A stretch of 64,000 nt of DNA from Siphonodentalium dalli (lineage: Eukaryota > Mollusca > Scaphopoda > Gadilida > Siphonodentaliidae): contig CP136065.1 in the NCBI GenBank assembly GCA_032622095.1, forward strand, positions 118,771,195 to 118,835,194, in the 5' to 3' direction. Positions 38,801 to 50,035 of the stretch are shown here, one piece after another. A program made the translations under genes and the position numbers. Numbering within the stretch: the stretch's first letter is position 1; every line of letters starts with the position of its first letter. The notes beneath the pieces were generated by a model. The model saw nothing but the letters and a program-made list of their open reading frames with translations, was not told the DNA's origin and did not search any database.

Positions 38801-39411
38801 TGATTCAAACACAGAATTCTCGACTGGACACGTGCAAGCATAACTTTGTCTGTTTTGATTGGCTAGCGGACATCGTGTGCCACAATGATCACACAATGAG
38901 GCCGTGTCACTTTCACGATGATGAAATAAACTTACTCAACGTGGCTTCGAAGAGACGTTACATGTTTCAGTAATTGTCCGCTATTGTATTGGCAAGCATA
39001 CATGTATTGTAAATAACTAAATATTAACTTTTACTTTTTACCGTACTAGTAGTATATATAAGTTTAATAATTCAGTTAAATTCTGTTTTTCTCACCAGAA
39101 TTAAATCACTGCAATTCAGTTTCTTTATGTGTCCTCATCAAATATTTAAAAACAAAACATATACATTTGAAAACGTGTGTGCGACAGTGCGTTGATCATT
39201 AGCGCAACGTGTTTAACATAAACGCGGTCTGCGTTAAACTTCAACGCAGTCTGCGTTAAACTTCAACGCGGTCCGTTGATGTTCAACGCGGTCGTAACGT
39301 ATCAACAACGCGTTATCAACGCAAAAACCGCGTTACGTTGGCGTTACGACCGCGTTACGACCACGTTGAGGACCGCGTTAAAAGGGCCACTTATTTTGAG
39401 AAGGTCTGTAG
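35883..39411. mobile_element. 3.5-kb TIR element with CGACCGCGTT decamer arrays
   Basis: Ends CTACAGACCTTCTCAAAA are inverted at 35883 and 39411, continuing to TGGCCCT. Just inside each end, and at 37730-37770 and 37940-37985, the decamer CGACCGCGTT or its inverse recurs; eight exact copies lie within 35914-36080 alone. The interior is AT-rich without a protein. A ~370-bp block (36703-37060) is repeated in direct orientation at 38800-39175, and a ~200-bp block with aataaataaatg occurs three times (36360, 37905, 38105). Flanking GTGA/GTGT is at best a weak target duplication, so the superfamily is unknown. Confidence 0.78.
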
Positions 39412-40301
39412 GTGTTCAGTAAAAACACCCTCAGTAACAAAAAAGCACGCATTACCCCCAGTAACAAAAAAAAACGTGCATTAACCCCAGTAACAAATAA
39501 GTGCGCATTAGGCCACAAAAAGTCAATGTTTTGTTTCTCAGGCCCGTGCCCATGCTCATCAAACCCTCCATGTGGATTTTTTTTAATTTTAACCCAATAG
39601 TGAAAATTTTGTTTATTTCACCGTTGTTGCTATCGGTAACACGAAAATGGCAAACTGTCAAATCGAAAGTATAACATTTCAAAGATTGAAGAGGAGTTGA
39701 AATATGACAGTTTGTATTTGTGGGAATTGAAGATCATATTAGGCATTACAGTAAGTTCCAGGTATGTTGTCACCACAGGCAGTCTGGACAAACCTCAAGT
39801 TTATTCATTAAATTTTCATAAAAGATTCTAAAAATTCTGGTGATTTCCAAAGTTAGGAACGGAAACTGGAATGCAAAACAGTTTGACAAGCGGTTGTCTT
39901 GGTCATCTATGGAAAAAGTAAAGTAAAGCATGACTTTAAACTTCATTGAAATATCAAATGAATGACGACGACATTGTCATCCGCATTCGTTTCGCAATTA
40001 ATGAACGGTCCTGGTTTTCAATTTGCACTAGTATAAAAACAATGAATGCAGAAAGTGCTGCGACTTTTTCAACTCAGTAGTCTTCTATCGTGTGTAATAT
40101 TTGCAGAAGCCATTACCATCAAGACTGCATTCAGTATAAGACTTTATTTAATGATATGGTGAGTTTTTCCTGATCATATTTTTTTCATAATTTTAGTTCT
40201 ATTGTTTTTAAAAATAAAACTCATTCGTTCAATATTGAACTTGTGGTGCATTCTTATCTTTGGCAGGGTGCACAAGTTACAGGTGCACAGGTGGAACCAG
40301 A

Positions 40302-40302
<1 letters not shown>

Positions 40303-40341
<39 letters not shown>
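40303..40341 (+). repeat. 39-G homopolymer
   Basis: Uninterrupted G run, responsible for the poly-Gly and poly-Pro open frames over it. The exact length is doubtful in any assembly. Confidence 0.9.
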
Positions 40342-40342
<1 letters not shown>

Positions 40343-40589
40343 AGGTTGTCAGATCTGAATGAAATTTGGTATGGATGTTCACTACTATGAGGGCATTCAA
40401 CTGAGTGTTCAATTGATTTTTCCTGATTTTCCATTTTAGAGTTATTCATCTTTGTTTATCTGAAAATGTTTGTTTTTTTGGTCAATCCGAGAAGATATTT
40501 CCACCACCGGTTGACGAATCTCAATGAAATTTGGTATGGGTGTTCACTACTATGAGTGAAGATCATATTATGCATTACAGTAAGTTCCA

Positions 40590-41014
40590 GTAACCCCCCC
40601 CCCCCCCACCCCCCAACAAAGTTGTGGGGGGTATACTGGAATTAGCTTGTCCGTCCATCAGTCTGTCCGTCAAATTTGTCCAGAGTTTTTCTCAGTCGTT
40701 TTTTAATCATGGCGCAGACATCAACCACTATGGGAACCTGTGCACCTGCGATTATGACGTTTGTCTGATTTTTTTTTAACCCCCTTTTTTGACTTGGAAC
40801 ATTTTTTGCAACATGCATAATTTTGTCAGAGCTTTTATTCCTACATTTTTCCGTGAATAGGTTTAGGATTAGGGTTAGTGGTTAGGGTTGTCCACCTGCA
40901 ATGGGAATCTGTAATATTTTATTATTTTAACTTAATGTTTACTGACATATGAAACATCTTAGTGTTTTAAAAACATGGGTATACTTAGTCCCATTGGGAC
41001 AGTCACACCTCTAG
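40590..41014 (+). mobile_element. Helitron-like element, single core unit
   Basis: Begins with a hairpin (CCCCCCAACAAAGTTGTGGGGGG) split here as ccccccaac and gttgtgggggg, then tatactgg and CCGTCC tracts, one core unit with gggaacctgtgcacctgcga, and a right end GTCCCATTGGGAC, ten bases, CTAG, then host T. A 5-bp-stem hairpin about 10 bp before CTAG/T is the Helitron 3' signature. The 5' boundary is not certain. Confidence 0.65.
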
Positions 41015-41570
41015 TTTGTTCGTAATTCCACCACCGGTTGACGCATATCAATATCATTTGGTATGGATGTTCACTATATTATGATGGCTATCAATTGAGT
41101 GTTTAATCAATTTGTTCATAGTTTCCCTTCTACAGTTATTTACCTTTGTTTATATGAAAATGTTGGGTTTTTTTTCCCTGTCCAAGCAGATATCTCACCC
41201 ATACTTTAACACATGCTTTTTGAAAAATGCAGTATTGTGAATTTATTCTGTGTTTAAGTGAACTTAAAAGTTTATAATTTTCATAACAAAATGCGAACAG
41301 CATGTGTTTTCATCTGGCGTTCGCTAGCATAAATTATGTAAATTATTGGGAATTTCTTTGGACATTTGAATACAATACACAAAATTGCTTATTAAAAAAA
41401 TACATGATAATGATGTAGATACAAAACTATCTAATCAGACATAATCATCCTGGTATTCTGCTATTAAAACTACCATGACTAAATTTAGCATTAACAAAAT
41501 TGTTTTAAGGAAGATAATTTAGATGACCTACTTACACTTGAGCACTCATGAAAAATTTGTAATTTTGCAG

Positions 41571-41654
41571 GCAACCAATTCCGAAGAGCTATCTATATTT
41601 AAAGGTTCGAGCATAGAACTGATGGGGATAGGAGATGGTGATGGATGGGTTAAG
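41571..41654 (+). CDS. FCHSD2: FCHSD/Nwk exon g: core of SH3-1
   Basis: 28 codons, phase 0-0, acceptor taattttgcag, donor AAG/gtcagt. Encodes the SH3 RT loop and n-Src region: NSEELSIFKGSSIEL followed by GDGDGWVK. The Trp of GWVK is the conserved ligand-binding Trp of SH3 domains. Fits exactly between ALYDFT of the previous exon and the GFIPESYV end in the next. Confidence 0.93.
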
Positions 41655-42887
41655 GTCAGTATTTACTGTCAACTATTATTAGCTCTTTAACCTTCACCCT
41701 TGAAGCTAATAACCCCTGTTTTATTACACACCCGTCATTCTTAGTTCTAGCCTATGTGGTAATATTTTGCTCCTGGGTGATCCCCTGCAAACTTTGGTAA
41801 AAATATTGAACAGTTGGTTTGAAGTTTCAAGCCTAACACACCATCAGTTGGAGATTTCGCATCGAAAATAAGTTGCAAATGATTTCATAGTTTAATATTT
41901 CAACCACTATTTATAGTGGTGTGAAATTTATCATGACTAAATTGGCATCAGTTGGAAATTCTTAACCTTACAGTTGTGCCCGGTTTGCGATTAGAAATTT
42001 CCAACAGGTGGGTAGAGGGTGCAAATAGAATTTCCCAAGTTAAGGAAATTATTCAAAGGAGGTGCAGTTATAAATTCCAAGTATTACACCTCAACGGAGA
42101 TATTCTAGACACGTCCCTGTAAATACGTTTTAAAGATAACTTTAATCTGGTAATCTAAATGAACATGCTGACTTTTTAAGTCGAAACTTTGATGATAATA
42201 AAGAATGGAAATTACTCCCACCTCTGTTCCCACCCTTTTGCGGGTAACAAGTGGGTTATCTACATGTACTTCAAAGAGTGGTGAATCCAGCCTGATCGGT
42301 CACGTGTGACCGGAGACACGGGCGCCTCGTGGAGTTGTTTATTTTTTCTTGGTCATCAATCGAGGCCGATTGCATGACCCACTTCTAACTGAGACCTATT
42401 AACCCCCCTCAACAGCAATATGCTAGTCATCCCTCCCATACTCACATATGTATCGTAGAATTCCCCTCATCCTGCATCAAGTCTTGGATGGATGAGGTAA
42501 GAATTATTTTTGATTGAGTTACAGCCCTTTTTCGACTTAGAATTTGACCGTCTGTTGGGAGATTCTATTTAGTATATAAAGTGTTAAAGGAAACCAAGAG
42601 AACTGCTCTCTCTCTACCTCTAACATGGCAGCTAGTTAATAAAAAATTGCACAATGTTGTGGCGCGACAAATGGAGAATTTGACATTTTGTGTTTCACGA
42701 TCGTTAATCGCTGTAAATTGTGAAAGTGGCTTTCATCATGTTTTTAACAGGTAATTGGGCTCAAAGCATGATGTCGGCACATGACAACATGACGTGAATA
42801 TGTGTCAGGCTCATTAACCAATTGACACACCACATATATTTGTTGATTTTTTGTCAGATCTGTTATTATTACTGATATATTTTTTAG
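41655..42887 (+). other. Intron between exons g and h
   Basis: 1.23 kb, the shortest intron. Mostly unremarkable sequence, with a ~45-bp fragment of the 170-bp repeat (42520-42560). It splits SH3-1 after the conserved GWVK. I see no mobile element with clear ends. Confidence 0.75.
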
Positions 42888-43230
42888 GCCAGTGGACCAG
42901 ATGGCACAATGGGATTTATTCCTGAAAGCTATGTTAGCCCAATTACTGATGCTCATCAAAATGACTCAGATCCGATCAGCCCTGCAAAGCTGAGCAGTGA
43001 TTCAGCTGGCATCAATAACACATGGCCTGTGAGTGAACCTATTTGCACTGAAACAGTCGGCGATATCCAACTAAGACCAATTTCTGAGTCTTCTGATTTT
43101 GACCTCCAATCACCACCATTATCAGCTAATAGTATGGAACAGGAAGTGATATCATACTCATCAGGAGATATCGAGGTTCAGCAGGCAACCACAGGGCTCA
43201 CAGGAGGCAGCCTTCATCTACACAGTGGTG
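42888..43230 (+). CDS. FCHSD2: FCHSD/Nwk exon h: end of SH3-1 and Ser-rich inter-SH3 linker
   Basis: 343 bp: 114 codons plus one base (phase 1). Acceptor atattttttag, donor GTG/gtaagt. Starts ASGPDGTMGFIPESYV, the last strands of SH3-1 with the conserved Pro and Tyr of the ligand groove. The remaining ~97 residues are a Ser/Pro/Gln-rich linker without a recognised fold. The ATG at 42909 is internal to the SH3 domain, not a start. The open frame continues past the donor to 43355, but the phase to the next exon (G+AT giving Asp) fits only splicing at 43230. Confidence 0.92.
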
Positions 43231-43496
43231 GTAAGTATTTTATCTTATACCTTTATGATCCAGCAGTCTGTCTATTAAGGTTCAAGTTTTTATTATGTGT
43301 ACCCATACCAATAATAGTACACATAAATGACAACATCAGGTTCAATCATCCATAATTTGTCTATCTGGCCATCTGTTATGACCGTGTTTCCATCCTTAGG
43401 CGCATGCTATCTGAAACGATAACTAAAGTAATTTTTACCTGATTGTGTTCATAATGTCTGTGTAGGTTTTTTGATGACACTCGCTTCACTGGTTTT

Positions 43497-43830
43497 TAGC
43501 TCACCTGAGATGAAGTCTCCGGTGGAGCTATAGTCATCACTCCTCGTCCGTCCGTCTGTCCGTCAAAAATCATCTTCTCCGCCAGTACTGTAAGATGGAA
43601 CGGGTTCATATTTGGTGTGGATGTTCCCTTTAACCAAAAAATAAAAGAAATGATATATAAAAAAATAAAAGAATATTTAAAACAAAATGTGGAATTGTTT
43701 TTTTTATTAAAATATTAAAAAAAAAATAAAAAAATTGTATTTAACTCCATGGTCAATTATATATATATATTGTTTAACATTTTTAGAAAATTGAAAAACT
43801 AATGCCATTACATTTCTGACGGTTGTCCCC
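43497..43830 (+). mobile_element. Hairpin-headed (CCGT)n element, second copy
   Basis: Same head as at 15949 (AGCTCACCTGAGAtGAAG ... CCGGTGGAGCT), then tatagtcatcactcctcgtc, a short core and an A/T-only stretch (43640-43770). Shorter than the 15949 copy: fewer internal units. Right limit approximate. Confidence 0.65.
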
Positions 43831-44085
43831 CCTGGCCCTTCACTCAAGTTCACTGCTTCTGCCACCCTGGTCCCAAAAATAAAATTTACTCAAATTCTTG
43901 ACAGAGAATAATTAATAAGAAGCATTTACTTTGGTTGTAACTGTATGCTGGGTATGACTACACAATCATGTCAAGTGAAATCTGACATTTTTATAAACAT
44001 TCCCTGGAGATCTGCTAGAAGTCATTAATTCCCAATCTATCATGTATTGTTCAAATCTTTCAACAGGGCAAATAGCATGCCTGTC

Positions 44086-45050
44086 ATTTGCAGAACGAGG
44101 TCCCCAGAGGGTGAATTTAGTGATGCTATCCCGCACAGTGGGCTAGCATCCCCAAATTCACCCTCTGGAGACCTCATTCTGCTTAGGCCTCATCTTCTGG
44201 GAAGTATCTATAGTATCAAATTAACATTGTTGTTAGTTACATTTCCCTTCTAGGAAGTTTCTATATCCCCTAATTTGCAGAAGATAAAATTCATAATTGA
44301 GGTGCCCAATGGGTGAACATCACCAACTTCAACTGGGGATCTTCAATCTTATCCCAGGTCTGCCATAGCAGTTGAGGGCCTTAGCAGAATGACGTCCCCA
44401 GAGGGTGATTTTAGTGATGCTAGCCTGCTGTGTGGGATAGCGTCACTAAATTCACCCTCTGGGGACCTCATTCTGCAAATGACAGACACACTATCACACT
44501 ATTTCAAGGTTTGATTGTATAATACATTGTGTTGCTTGAGGCCAGGCATGTACAATGTAGGAACAGACAGGCTTTTAGTGGTGCTATCCTGCACAGCGGG
44601 CTAGCATCACCAAATTCACCCTCTGGAGACCTCATTCTGCTTAGGCCTCATCTTCTGGGAAGTATCTATAGAATCAAATTAACATTGTTGTTAGTTACAT
44701 TTCCCTTCTAGGAAGTTTCTATATCCCCTAATTTGCAGAAGATAAAATTCATAATTGAGGTGCCCAATGGGTGAACATCACCAACTTCAACTGGGGAACT
44801 TCAATCTTATATATCCTAGGTCTGCCATAGCAGTTGAGAGCCTTAGCAAAATGAGGTCCCCAGAGGGTGAATTTAGTGATGCTAGCCCACTGTGCGGGAT
44901 AGCGTCACTAAATTCACCCTCTGGGGACCTCATTCTGCGAATGACAGACACACTATCACACTATTTCAAGGCGTGATTGTATAATACATTGTGTTGCTTG
45001 AGGCCAGGCACGTACAATGTTGGAACAGACACGCTATTTGCAGGCTTGCT
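44086..45050. mobile_element. Two tandem ~460-bp copies of the MITE family
   Basis: Markers ttaggcctcatcttctgg (44183, 44641) and gaggccaggca (44538, 45000) repeat at about 460 bp. Each copy has the cagaatgaggtccccagagg hairpin halves of the element at 8665, separated by ~200 bp of filler. Open frames here (44047-44976) are repeat translations. Confidence 0.8.
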
Positions 45051-46497
45051 CCTTTGGTGATTGTGATTCAGATTTGTTCAATCAGGGTCACCAGGTCAAG
45101 TAGGTGCAAGGCCAGCTACATTACTCTTTTTCTCCATAGTAATTCATGCAAGAATCAAATGGCCTATTTTGCTTATATTTGGTATGAAATTACCTTGGGT
45201 GACAGATTTGTGAAAATGGGATCACAAAGTCAAATAAGGGCAGAGCCAGAGACTTAACTATTTCACTACATAGTAATTCTTAAAATATGTTTGCAAGAAC
45301 TAGTTGGCTTATTTAGCATGGAATGTTATTCAGATTTTTTTTAATGGGGTCACCTGGTCAAATAGGGGCCAAGCGAAGGACAGTTTCACTCTTAATATGC
45401 TTCCCTCACAAGGACCATCAAGTCTATTTTACTGATATTTATGATGTGTATGAAGGGTACTTTGGTGTCTGGGATTCAAATTTATTCAGATTAAATAGGG
45501 TGGGACCAGGGACAAAACTATATGTCTCTATAGTAATTCTTAAAATGTCTTCTCAAGAGAGGTTGGACTATTTAGCTTACATATAGTATGGAGGATCCTT
45601 TAGTGACTGAGATTCAGATTTGTTAAAATGAGGTCAACCTGTCAAGAAATGGCGGGGCTATGGGGAGTTAACACGTTTGTGTCTAAAAAATCATTGAAAT
45701 ACCAAATTAATTAAAAAATCTACCTTGGAACCACCTGACTGATTAATCTGACATACATGTATTGTGTTTTGGGTCCATGGATAATTGGGCTTCAAGCATG
45801 TCTAAATGGTTTTATAAAAAGGCGCTTGTGAGATTGGAAATTTCCAACAATTGAGAAAGTTTGAGGTGTAGGTTGTGAAATTCCAACCTAAGACTTGGGA
45901 GTCTGGAGCCCGGTCGGGAGGGGACTTGTTGAGCTGGAGGAGGGGGTGATCAGTAGTGTACAGTTGGTAATTTCAAGGTGGATTTTCACCAATCTACATA
46001 TGTGAAGTCTCTCTAGCCACATATCCTGTTTAGATCTACTTCTTTTAAAGTGATTATGAAAAGTTCTGACTGTTGTGGTCTCTAGAGTCCCAGTCTTATC
46101 AGTCTTTGCAGTCTGGTTAGCGACCCCACAGTCATTGACTGTCTTGTTATGGTTACCCATACCATAGTATAGTAAACATAATGTTGTTGTCCGGATTGAC
46201 CAATCACCGTGCGTCCGTCTATCTGTCTGTCTGTCTGTAGACACTTTACGCATGGTGCGATAACTCAAAAATTTTGTAAATTAATTTCTCAGCACAAAAT
46301 ACAGATCGAGTTCGAATATCGGTTAGATCCGTCTGTTTTGAACCGAGTTATGGCTCTTTTTCGAAAAATTATTCACTATTAAATTTTTTTTTTTTATAAT
46401 TTAGATTGAATTCCTTGCTCAATTTAAAAATAAATAAATGAAAAAAAATATATAATATTTTTTTTTTTTAAATAATAAAAATAACAAAACAATTTAA

Positions 46498-48830
46498 CTC
46501 TTTCAACCCGGCGGCCCGCTGTAGCGGGCACGACGTCATTTACGTTCACCCCGGTGGCCCGCTACAGCGGGCTGGCGAAACCATTCTCACTTCCCTACTT
46601 TATAACTAAATATTATAAACTTTATATTCAAGAAGGATCAATGTATATACCACGATGATTGTTATTGGAATCAATATTGTACTCCCACTGGATGTGCTGC
46701 GAAAAATTACGGCAGGAAAATCCATAAACAGACCAGAACTGTAATTTTTTTAGATTTACAAAAAAATTGGGGTCATATCCGTTATATGGGGACACCGTTT
46801 AACGACGTTAATTTGGGGTTATTTAAAGGCCTGGGTGCCGACCTGCCCAGGAACAGTTATAAATTGACACAGATTGGAAGTGCCTGGATCGGCTTATAAT
46901 TTATATGTAAGTGTCTCAATGTTGTTGGAGAGAGAAATTTATTTGCATGTGTTATATGGCTTAATGACCATAAAATCAATAGCATAGCTACATTTAAAGA
47001 CATCCAATATTTGCCTAGCAACGGTTGTTAGGGTTGAACAAAGCTGAGATGATTGTAGAACTAGAATAATTCCCACAGACAATGGACACATATGTATATA
47101 TATATCAAGTTCCATGCTTGTTATTTCGATGAAAAAAATAACGAATTCACGCAGGTCTCATTCTGATAACAGAGGGTTAATTGGTACCTTTTATAGCTAA
47201 GAATCTTACACATAGCAACGGTTGCTAACCAAACATGATACAAAAAATGCTCTTAGCACATACCAGATATTTACAATGTACTATTCGGTATGAAATGTGA
47301 TTGCTATCCCATATTTCTGTTACATTATATACCAATTTACATGGTATGGGTGATTTTTTTAAACAACCCTGTGGTTGCCTAGCAACCGTTCCCAAGGATG
47401 GTCATGCCATGCGTGTGATCATACCCGAAAACGATGAGTATGGTCCAATGTATATATGGGCCAAGTTTCCTGTTTGTACAATATCTATCTCAATTTTAGC
47501 GCATGGTACTAGCACTGAGACGCATTTCAGAGAATTATCAGTAATTATACCCCCCGCAACGAAGTTAGGGGGGGTATACTGGAGTCAGCTCGTCCGTCGG
47601 CGTCGGCGTCGTCCGTCCGTGGACACAAATTTGTCCAGAGTTTTTCTCAGTCGTTTTTTCATCAATTTCCGTGAAACTTGGCACAGACATCAACCACCAT
47701 GGGAACCTGTGCACCTGCGATTATGACGTCTGTTGGAGTTATCCCCCCTTTTTCGAGCTTTTATTCCTACATTTTTCAGTCAATTTTTTTAAAACGTGGC
47801 ACAGATATTTAGTACCATGGGAACTTGTGCACTTGCGATTATGACGTCTGTCCGACATTTTTTGGTGGAGTTATCCCCCTTTTTTTATTTAGAAACTTTT
47901 TTTGCAACATTCATATTTTTGTCCGAGCTTTTATTCCTACATTTTTCGGTCAATGTTTTTTAATCTTGGCACTGATATTTAGTACCATGGGAACCTGGGC
48001 ACCTGCGATTATGACATCTGTCCGACATTTTTTGGTGGAGTTATTCCCCTTTTACAACTTAGAATTTTTTTCGCAACATACATAATTTTGTCCAAGCTTT
48101 TATTCCTACATTTTTCAGTCAATTTTTTTAAAACGTGGCACAGATATTTAGTACCATGGGAACATGTGCACTTGCGATTATGACGTCTGTCCGACATTTT
48201 TTGGTGGAGTTATCCCCCTTTTTTTATTTAGAAACTTTTTTTGCAACATTCATAATTTTGTCCGAGCTTTTATTCCTACATTTTTCGGTCAATGTTTTTT
48301 AATCTTGGCACTGATATTTAGTACCATGGGAACCTGGGCACCTGCGATTATGACGTCTGTCCGACATTTTTTGGTGGAGTTATTCCCCTTTTACAACTTA
48401 GAATTTTTTTCGCAACATACATAATTTTGTCCAAGCTTTTATTCCTACATTTTTCAGTCAATTTTTTTAAAACGTGGCACAGATATTTAGTACCATGGGA
48501 ACCTGTGCACCTGCGATTATGACGTCTGTCCGACATTATTTGGTGGAGTTATTCCCCTTTTACAACTTAGAAATTTTATCGCAACATACATAATTTTGTC
48601 CAAGCTTTTATTCCTACATTATTCGGTCAATAGGTTTAAGATTAGGGTTATGGTTGTACACCTGCAATGGGAACTGTTATTTTATTATTTTAACTAAATG
48701 TTTACTGACATGTGAAACATCTTAGTATTTTAAAAACAGGGAGGTATCCGTAGTCCCATTGGGACAGTCACACCTCTAGTTAATCCAGGGTTTGGTGGAA
48801 TTTCCCCATGGAAATCCAGTGGTGAAAGAG
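46498..48830. mobile_element. TTAA-flanked element with GCCCGCTGTAGCGGGC hairpins
   Basis: TTAA at 46494-46497 and 48831-48834; ends CTCTTTCAACC and, inverted, CTCTTTCACC. Near the left end two GC-rich palindromes, GCCCGCTGTAGCGGGC and its complement form (46513-46575), stand out from the AT-rich surroundings. An expanded Helitron-like element is nested at its right side. Confidence 0.75.
47549..48779 (+). mobile_element. Helitron-like element with expanded tandem core
   Basis: Same ends as the copy at 40590: hairpin ccccccgcaac/gttaggggggg with tatactgg at left; GTCCCATTGGGAC, ten bases, CTAG/T at right (CTAG 48776-48779). The core unit marked gggaac.tg.gcac.tgcga occurs at about 47701, 47819, 47990, 48158, 48328 and 48497, mostly 169-170 bp apart. 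Alternate units are most alike (period 339), so two open frames of 86 codons are nearly identical. Confidence 0.72.
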
Positions 48831-49529
48831 TTAAAGTGCCAAAATCTTGTGTTATATACTGGTAAATTTGTTTGGAGCGACATTAAATCCAATTCACCAA
48901 TTGCATCCCATGCCTTTGGACTACTTAGCTATTGATAAGGCTATATTATTTTCTGATGTCTCTTATGCCAATGTGCAGATAATCTGATAAAGAAAGCTAT
49001 GGTATCTAATTTAAAATAAAGATTTAACAACACACATCACATGATATTAACAGTAGACTTGAACATCTTTGGTGCCTTGCACAGCTGAAGATATCACTCT
49101 ACAGATGGTCTGAGGTCATTATAAATGTTATTGGTTATAGAGATGCCAGCTTTCAACATGAACAATTCCTGTGATTTGTTGACAGCTCTGCTATATAATT
49201 GATATTAATGGGTCAGCAGTGAGGTGGCTTATCTTGATCTATATTGTTGGTAGAATTTGATATCTTATCATTGTAAACTTAAATTGGACTCTCTTAACCC
49301 AAGTATTCCATGTCCAGGTCACCTTTCACATTTAACCCGAGGCTGTGGTGGTGCATCATTACAGATCCTGTACCAGTGCATTCTCTTATATAAATGCGAG
49401 TACATATATAATAGTACATAACAGTATACTCTATAATTCAACATCAAAACTCTCATTTATGATTCCGATCATAGTGATTTACTATCGCACAGGGATGGGT
49501 TAACATCTGCCGATCACGATCGGCCTCTA

Positions 49530-49925
49530 GTTAGCTCAAGCTATTGCCATGAGTTGGTGTCCATGCATCCATCAACAATTTCCTTTGGCTCAACCTACAG
49601 GCCACATCCCTCATCCAACCATCACCAAACTTCATATGGATCTTCGGGGTGACGTCTAGATGGGATCAATCAATTGTTTCCAAAATTCATTTTAAATAAT
49701 GGGTGCCAGCAGCCATCTTGGATTTCAAATTTGAATCCATCGGCACACCCTCCAGCCCTGCATTTATTGGTGAAATGTGTGAAAATGAAATAATTTCATC
49801 TACACAATGCAAGCCCTTTACTGTAACTATTTGACTTTCCTTCTTCTTTATCATTCTATTCATTTCTCACCAAAATATTAATTCCTTCACAAGTGGAGCT
49901 ACATTGTCATTGACCTTCATTATAT
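49530..49925 (+). repeat. One-unit copy of the YY1-like repeat element with head and tail
   Basis: Head tagctcaagctattgccatg then agttggtgtcc; one unit with agcagccatcttggatttca; tail gagctacattgtcattgacc then ttcatt. It shows the likely full structure of the family in about 400 bp. Confidence 0.65.
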
Positions 49926-50035
49926 TGATCAGTTCAATAATTTTAGAAAATAGTAACCCATTCATCCCATTATATGTCTTTTTGCTATCCAATGCAATAA
50001 GACATTTTTAGCTAAACATGACAAAGTCAAGTTTG

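Larger units (their letters stand above)
32344..41570 (+). other. Intron between exons f and g
   Basis: 9.2 kb. A ~47-bp triplicated repeat next to the donor (32353-32478), a hairpin-headed (CCGT)n element with degenerate 161-bp units (32901-34740), another at 35212-35640, the 3.5-kb decamer-array element (35883-39411), a 33-bp duplication (39727/40557), a 39-G run (40303-40341) and a single-unit Helitron-like element (40590-41014). Confidence 0.72.

Noticed and set aside
40174-40449. Poly-proline protein on the minus strand
   Set aside because: Its Pro run is the translated G39 homopolymer.
44047-44976. Three related open frames with a shared PEGEFSD / SGLASPNSPSGDLIL pattern as a small protein family
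   Set aside because: The shared sequence is the translation of the MITE hairpins, which also explains the similar frame at 16867-17061.
47825-48424. Two near-identical 86-codon frames as duplicated genes
   Set aside because: Identity comes from the 339-bp tandem unit of a Helitron-like repeat; the frames begin at arbitrary ATGs.
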